From NCBI GenBank assembly GCA_934675165.1, contig CAKUPP010000009.1, forward strand, positions 1 through 35,947: a DNA stretch of 35,947 bases, given 5' to 3'. The stretch is from an uncultured Eubacteriales bacterium (lineage in GTDB: Bacteria; Bacillota; Clostridia; Oscillospirales; Acutalibacteraceae). Positions 31,678-35,947 of this stretch are shown here, piece by piece. The notes under the pieces were generated by a model, which made no database searches, had not been told where the DNA came from, and saw nothing but the letters and a program-made list of their open reading frames with translations. A program made the position numbers and the translations under genes. Numbering within the stretch: position 1 is the first letter of the stretch; each line of letters starts with the position of its first letter.

Positions 31678-31765
31678 ATTTTGAAAATTTTTAGTTTTAA
31701 TAAACTGGTTTTGTTCTGAAAGGTATAAAGTATAAAACGCAAATAGAACCAGATAGATATTTTTA

Positions 31766-31795
31766 TTGAATTTTTTTAATTTTTGATTCTATGAT
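31766..31795 (+). promoter_or_regulatory. Candidate promoter of the deacetylase gene
   Basis: TTGAAT (31766-31771), 18 bases, TATGAT (31790-31795) form a plausible sigma-A-type promoter 45 bases before the ATG. A CATATAGAT element at 31808-31816 recalls the CATA-type -10 of sporulation sigma factors, which would fit a PdaB-like gene, but I cannot see a convincing -35 for it. Confidence 0.35.
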
Positions 31796-31839
31796 TATCT
31801 ATAAATGCATATAGATTTTTACCAAGGGGGATTTGAAAC

Positions 31840-32595
31840 ATGAAAGTTTTTATAATAAACCGAAAAAAATTAATGATAATTGTAGGGGGAATAATAACAG
31901 CGGTTTTATCTGCAGCGATATCTCTTCAAGGTACAAATATTTTTAGTGCAAAAGAACGCAAATTACCAATTTACTGTGTAGATAAAAAAGATAAAGTTGT
32001 AAGTATATCTTTTGATGCTGCTTGGGGGAACGAACAGACACAGACGTTGTTGGATATTTTGGCTGATAAAGGTGTTAAGAGTACGTTCTTTTTAGTTGGG
32101 TTTTGGGCAGAAAAATATCCTGAATCAGTAAAAGCAATCGCTTCTGCTGGGCATGATGTTGGTAATCATTCTGATACTCACCCACATCTACCAAAATTAG
32201 AAAAGGAAAAAGTGAGAGCTCAAATCGAAGATTGCAATAAAAAAATAGAAGCAGCAGGTGCTCCACGCCCAATACTTTTTAGACCTCCATACGGAGACTA
32301 TAATAATTGCGTTGTAGAAACCACAAATGAACTTGGAATGCACTGTATTCAATGGGATGTTGATAGTCTTGATTGGAAAGATCCTACTCCTGACGATATG
32401 GTTAAGAGAATCAAATCTAAAATAAAACCTGGGTCAATAATTTTAATGCATAATGGTGCTAAAAATACTCCTGATGCATTACCTAAAATAATTGATACGA
32501 TCAAGGGTGAAGGATATCAGATAGTACCTATTTCCGAAATAATTTATAAAGAAAATTACAAGATGGATTCACAAGGCAAACAAAGTACAAATTAG
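31840..32595 (+). CDS. Polysaccharide deacetylase, PdaB-like (sporulation)
   Basis: The product is 251 residues, with AAGGGGG nine bases before the ATG. Residues ~10-30 form a single membrane anchor, so the catalytic domain is outside the membrane. The NodB domain shows SFDAAWG (57-63; the DAAWG form is typical of PdaB), NHSDTHPH (109-116, metal-binding His pair), RPPYG (148-152), DSLDW and LMHN. PdaB is needed late in Bacillus sporulation to maintain the spore cortex. The following sipL- and spoIVA-type genes strengthen a sporulation role. A vegetative peptidoglycan deacetylase is a less likely alternative. Confidence 0.88.
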   Translation: MKVFIINRKKLMIIVGGIITAVLSAAISLQGTNIFSAKERKLPIYCVDKKDKVVSISFDAAWGNEQTQTLLDILADKGVKSTFFLVGFWAEKYPESVKAIASAGHDVGNHSDTHPHLPKLEKEKVRAQIEDCNKKIEAAGAPRPILFRPPYGDYNNCVVETTNELGMHCIQWDVDSLDWKDPTPDDMVKRIKSKIKPGSIILMHNGAKNTPDALPKIIDTIKGEGYQIVPISEIIYKENYKMDSQGKQSTN

Positions 32596-32665
32596 CTAAA
32601 CAAAAAAGTAATAAAATTTGTATTTATGGAATAACATTTAGTATTTAAATAAGGAGAGGTTTAAA

Positions 32666-34207
32666 GTGAATTACGACGTAACCAAAGAAAATTTGTCAGT
32701 ACGAAGACTTGATTTTGAAGGGTGCCAAGAAGTTCCAATTGATATGGATTTTTCTCTTCCAGATTATTGTCCGGACATACAACGCATATTGAAATGTAGA
32801 GTTTGCCCAGGCATTACATCTAGAAATATTTCTGGAGATCGACTTAATATAGAAGGAAACGTTGATATTTGTTTGATTTATTTAGATGCAGATAATATGC
32901 ATGTTAGATGTTGTAAAAATGCATTCCCTTTTTCTAGTTCAATAGATATAAAATCGGCACCAGAAAATGCAATTTCATTAACTTCTGTTAGAGCAGAGTA
33001 CATAAATTGTAGAGCTGTTACACCTAGAAAAATTGATGTGCATGGCGCATTTTCGATATGTGCAAAAATTTTTAGTAAATGTGATACGGAAATAACATCA
33101 TCTGTGTCCGGAAAAGATATTGAGCAAAAAGTAAAAAAAATTAAGGCAGAAAGTTTGGCTGGTATCGGTCAACAGCAGTTTTCAATAAATGAAGTATTAG
33201 AATTTTCAGATGAAGTGCCTGCCCCTGAAATACTTATTCGTTCAGATGTTTCTGTAACGATAAATGATTATAAAATTATGCCCAATAAAATTGTTGCAAA
33301 AGGTAAAGCATGTATAAAACTTTTATACATTAGTGATATTACATCGGGTGCGCTTCAAACATATAAGCAGTGTATTCCAATAAGTCAAATTGTCGACGTC
33401 CCGGGAGTAAATGAAGATTTTCATTATGTGATTACGCCTGAAGTTTTAAGCCACGAAGAACAAATTCAGTCAGATGAAGGAAGTTCTATTAACAGAGTTG
33501 CTACCGATATAAAAATCGCAATAACAGTAATGGCATATGAAGACAAGGATGTAAATTTGGTTTCTGATATTTATTCTACTATGTATGATATCGAAACAGA
33601 AAACGAATCTGTAAAATTAATTAAGTTATTGAAAATAATAAATGATAGTGTTAATCACTCTGACAGTATTGAATTTCAGGGCATGAATATTTCTGAAATA
33701 GTGGATATTTGGAGCGATGTTTGTTCAGTTAAATTTTCAAGTGGTGTTAGTGAAGACGGATTTTTGATTAAGATGAATCTTTGCATGATTGCTATTGACA
33801 GCGAAAATATTCCATTTTATGTAGAAAGAATATTAGAATTCAATTATGTACCTGATATTCCAGAAAAAGTAGAAAATATAATTTTTGAACTGAGTGTTGT
33901 CCCGGAATCAATAGATTATGATATTGTAAATAAAAATAACGTAAATTTGAAATTAAATTTAAATGTTTATGGTGCAGCATACACAATACAAAAAAATAGT
34001 ATGATAACTTCTGCAAAAACTGATGAAGAGGTTCCTTCAAATAAGGATACATCAGCATCTCTTACGATATACTATGCTTCTCAAGGTGAATCTCTTTGGG
34101 ACATTGCCAGAAAATATTATACTTCTGTAAATTCTATTAAAAAGGAAAACGATTTGTCTGAAAGTGTGGTTAAAGAAAGCGGTATGCTTTTGATTCCCAT
34201 GAAGTAA
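32666..34207 (+). CDS. SPOCS-domain and LysM spore morphogenetic protein (SipL-like)
   Basis: The product is 513 residues, from GTG 32666 after AAGGAGAGG. The protein contains repeated SPOCS (formerly DUF3794) domains: the first opens with the acidic VPIDMDFSLPDYCPDIQRIL, the second around residues 165-300 (ADEVPAPEILI-like SDEVPAPEILIRSDVSVTIN), the third before residue 440. A C-terminal LysM (residues ~468-512) reads YYASQGESLWDIARKYYTSV with NSIKKENDL. In Clostridioides difficile, SipL has this architecture and binds the coat ATPase SpoIVA through its LysM domain during coat attachment. The gene directly following encodes SpoIVA, so the two partners are probably co-expressed in the mother cell. 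Confidence 0.9.
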   Translation: MNYDVTKENLSVRRLDFEGCQEVPIDMDFSLPDYCPDIQRILKCRVCPGITSRNISGDRLNIEGNVDICLIYLDADNMHVRCCKNAFPFSSSIDIKSAPENAISLTSVRAEYINCRAVTPRKIDVHGAFSICAKIFSKCDTEITSSVSGKDIEQKVKKIKAESLAGIGQQQFSINEVLEFSDEVPAPEILIRSDVSVTINDYKIMPNKIVAKGKACIKLLYISDITSGALQTYKQCIPISQIVDVPGVNEDFHYVITPEVLSHEEQIQSDEGSSINRVATDIKIAITVMAYEDKDVNLVSDIYSTMYDIETENESVKLIKLLKIINDSVNHSDSIEFQGMNISEIVDIWSDVCSVKFSSGVSEDGFLIKMNLCMIAIDSENIPFYVERILEFNYVPDIPEKVENIIFELSVVPESIDYDIVNKNNVNLKLNLNVYGAAYTIQKNSMITSAKTDEEVPSNKDTSASLTIYYASQGESLWDIARKYYTSVNSIKKENDLSESVVKESGMLLIPMK

Positions 34208-34266
34208 CTATTTTTTAACAAATTTTAAAACACAAAATTTAATTTTCATATTTTGGAGGAACAAAA

Positions 34267-35745
34267 GTGGAAGAACGTAACATTTATCAAGATATATCGC
34301 AAAGGACGAATGGTGACATATACGTTGGTGTGGTGGGACCTGTTAGAACTGGTAAATCAACATTTATAAAAAAATTTATGGATACTCTAGTTATACCAAA
34401 TATAGTAGAAAATAGTCAAAAAGAAAGAGCTATTGATGAATTGCCGCAATCAGCTGCTGGAAGGACGATAATGACTACGGAACCAAAATTTATTCCAGAA
34501 GATGCAGTAGAAGTAAGTGTGGATGATACTGCTAAATTTAATGCACGAATGATAGATTGTGTGGGGTATATAGTTCCAAGTGCATTAGGGTATATAGAAG
34601 AAGATAACCCAAGAATGGTTAAAACGCCTTGGTTTGATGAGGAAATTCCTTTTAATGTGGCAGCCGAAATTGGTACCAAAAAAGTCATAACAGATCATTC
34701 TACTATTGGCCTTGTTATTACTACAGATGGTAGTATAAGTGATATAGATCGTAGTGAATACGAAGATGCTGAGGCTAGAGTTATAAAAGAACTTAAAGAA
34801 ATAAATAAGCCGTTTGTTGTTTTGTTAAACAGTACAAATCCGTATTCAGAAAATGCTAAAGGAATTGCTCAAAGTATTTCAAACAAACACAGTGTACCTG
34901 TAATTCCGGTGAACTGTGCTACTATTGATGAAAATGAAATAAAAAGAATTTTAGCAGAGTTATTATTTGAATTTCCTGTTAAAGAAATAAAAATAGATAT
35001 GCCAGGGTGGCTTACTTCTTTGGAAAAAAATCACTGGCTTAGAAGTTCGATTTATACGTGCATAAATAATTCAGCGAAAGGTATAAATAAAATAAACGAG
35101 ATTCAGCAGCTTGTAGAAAATTTAAAAAACTGTGAATATGTAACTCACGCTGAAATTTCAGTTGTAAATTTAGGCAAAGGAAATGCGCGTGTAACAGTTG
35201 GCTTGAATCCAGATCTTTTTTTCAAAATTATGGGCGAAAAGACTGGCATAGATATAAAAGATGAATGTGATTTAATGGATTCAATGATGGATTTGGCCAG
35301 ACTAAAAGAGAAGTATAGTAAAATAGCAGAAGCTTATGATGAGGTTGAGGAGTCCGGATATGGCATAGTTATGCCGTCAATGTCAGAGCTTACGTTAGAT
35401 GAACCGGAAATAATAAAACAAAGCGGGAAATATGGAATTCGCTTAAGAGCATCAGCCCCCTCTGTGCACCTACTTAAAACTACTATCAATACGGAAGTTA
35501 CACCAATTGTTGGATCAGAACAGCAATCTGAAGAATTGGTTATGTATCTCTTGAGAGAATTTGAAGAAGATCCATCAAAAATTTGGGAATCGAATATATT
35601 TGGTAAATCGGTACATGAATTAGTTAGTGAAGGTTTGCACAACAAACTTTATAGAATGCCGTCAGAAGCCAGGGACAAAATTAAAGAAACTATCGAAAGA
35701 GTGATTAACGAAGGGTGTAATGGACTGATTTGTATAATGGTTTGA
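34267..35745 (+). CDS. spoIVA: Stage IV sporulation protein A (spore coat ATPase)
   Basis: The product is 492 residues, the same length as Bacillus subtilis SpoIVA. GTG start after TTGGAGGA. The N-terminal TRAFAC-type nucleotide-binding domain has Walker A GPVRTGKST (24-32), an ARMIDCVGYIVP segment and LLNSTNP. The middle and C-terminal regions (EVEESGYGIVMPSMSELTLD, then GKYGIRLRASAPSVHLL, and the very end NEGCNGLICIMV) match the family. SpoIVA hydrolyses ATP to polymerise on the forespore outer membrane as the coat basement layer. It lies 59 bases after the sipL-type gene and is followed by a terminator. Confidence 0.97.
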   Translation: MEERNIYQDISQRTNGDIYVGVVGPVRTGKSTFIKKFMDTLVIPNIVENSQKERAIDELPQSAAGRTIMTTEPKFIPEDAVEVSVDDTAKFNARMIDCVGYIVPSALGYIEEDNPRMVKTPWFDEEIPFNVAAEIGTKKVITDHSTIGLVITTDGSISDIDRSEYEDAEARVIKELKEINKPFVVLLNSTNPYSENAKGIAQSISNKHSVPVIPVNCATIDENEIKRILAELLFEFPVKEIKIDMPGWLTSLEKNHWLRSSIYTCINNSAKGINKINEIQQLVENLKNCEYVTHAEISVVNLGKGNARVTVGLNPDLFFKIMGEKTGIDIKDECDLMDSMMDLARLKEKYSKIAEAYDEVEESGYGIVMPSMSELTLDEPEIIKQSGKYGIRLRASAPSVHLLKTTINTEVTPIVGSEQQSEELVMYLLREFEEDPSKIWESNIFGKSVHELVSEGLHNKLYRMPSEARDKIKETIERVINEGCNGLICIMV

Positions 35746-35804
35746 TTGAAAAAATTTGTAGTCATAAAGAACAATTTGACAGTTTTATGTTAATAATTAA
35801 ATGA

Positions 35805-35833
35805 GAATCCAAAATTGCTTGGGTTCTTTTTTT
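35805..35833 (+). terminator. Terminator after spoIVA
   Basis: GAATCCAA (35805-35812) pairs with TTGGGTTC (35819-35826), one G-U pair, six-base loop, then T35827-T35833. Confidence 0.8.
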
Positions 35834-35837
35834 GTAT

Positions 35838-35871
35838 ATAAAAAATCATCTCGGCAATTCCGAGATGATTT
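35838..35871 (-). terminator. Strong hairpin, probable minus-strand terminator
   Basis: AAATCATCTCGG (35843-35854) pairs perfectly with CCGAGATGATTT (35860-35871), 12 bp, five-base loop. The A-run on its left becomes a T-run on the minus strand, so it probably ends transcription of a gene lying to the right of the window. Confidence 0.6.
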
Positions 35872-35883
35872 CAGACTGTAGAC

Positions 35884-35927
35884 AAAGCAGGTTTTCTTTC
35901 ATTCAGAAAACCTGCTTTAAATTTTTT
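35884..35927 (+). terminator. Strong 13-bp hairpin with T-run
   Basis: AAAGCAGGTTTTC (35884-35896) pairs perfectly with GAAAACCTGCTTT (35906-35918), nine-base loop, followed by AAA and six T. It may be a further plus-strand terminator or part of a dispersed intergenic repeat together with the preceding hairpin. Confidence 0.5.
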
Positions 35928-35947
35928 GGAAAGTGAAATGAAACAAA

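Noticed and set aside
1..35947. CRISPR array, insertion sequence, rRNA or tRNA
   Set aside because: No regularly spaced identical repeats, transposase motifs or recognisable RNA gene sequences were found; the only repeats are coding ones at 13462-14025 and the degenerate ones in the first gene.

Overview
The window is strongly AT-rich DNA from an endospore-forming member of the Firmicutes, most likely class Clostridia. Three sporulation genes support this: a PdaB-type polysaccharide deacetylase, a SPOCS-LysM protein of the SipL type, and SpoIVA. Housekeeping genes (polA, yebC, rimI) and Shine-Dalgarno-led genes with ATG, GTG and TTG starts fit the same picture.

Layout. (1) 1-3616: tandem terminator-like hairpins, then a sigma-A promoter and a 1140-residue protein of unknown function with a degenerate ~125-residue internal repeat. 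(2) 7438-3702, minus strand: the yebC-polA-rimI operon. (3) 7678-8043: a MazF/NdoA-type toxin without a visible antitoxin. (4) 8163-27896: one long plus-strand operon for a contractile phage-tail-like particle of the extracellular contractile injection system (eCIS) type. In order it holds an unknown 315-residue protein, sheath, inner tube, a tail-assembly protein with an apparent -1 frameshift extension, a second tube-like protein with a ~400-residue coiled-coil repeat tail, two further unknown coiled-coil or Lys-rich proteins, gpD/gp27-like hub, gp5/VgrG-like spike, gp25, two baseplate-J-like wedge proteins, a gpI-like tail protein, and a protein with a C-terminal Ig-like domain. A strong terminator closes it. 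(5) 27998-28534: a separately transcribed unknown 178-residue protein. (6) 28678-31335: a P-type Ca2+-type ATPase. (7) 31435-31605: a 56-residue peptide with a possible double-glycine site. (8) 31840-35745: pdaB-like gene, sipL-like gene and spoIVA, followed by three strong hairpins.

How it fits together. Sheath, tube, hub, spike, gp25, wedge and gpI-like proteins are enough to recognise a contractile tail, and there are no head, portal, terminase, integrase or lysis genes, so this is not a prophage. I see no AAA+ ATPase, DUF4255/Pvc16-type cap, LysM adaptor, PAAR tip or conventional tape measure in the window. The unknown operon members must fill those roles, or the roles are encoded elsewhere or dispensed with.

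The most interesting observations are: a T-TTT-TTC slippery heptamer that would fuse the tail-assembly protein to a start-less downstream frame resembling DUF6760; the tube-like protein with a repeat rod that could act as a built-in ruler; and two structural genes (sheath and first J protein) whose start codons lack an adjacent Shine-Dalgarno and overlap the stop of a TTG-started mini-ORF as ATGA, in one case with a hairpin between the distal Shine-Dalgarno and the ATG. All family assignments come from reading motifs and gene order; no database search was run.
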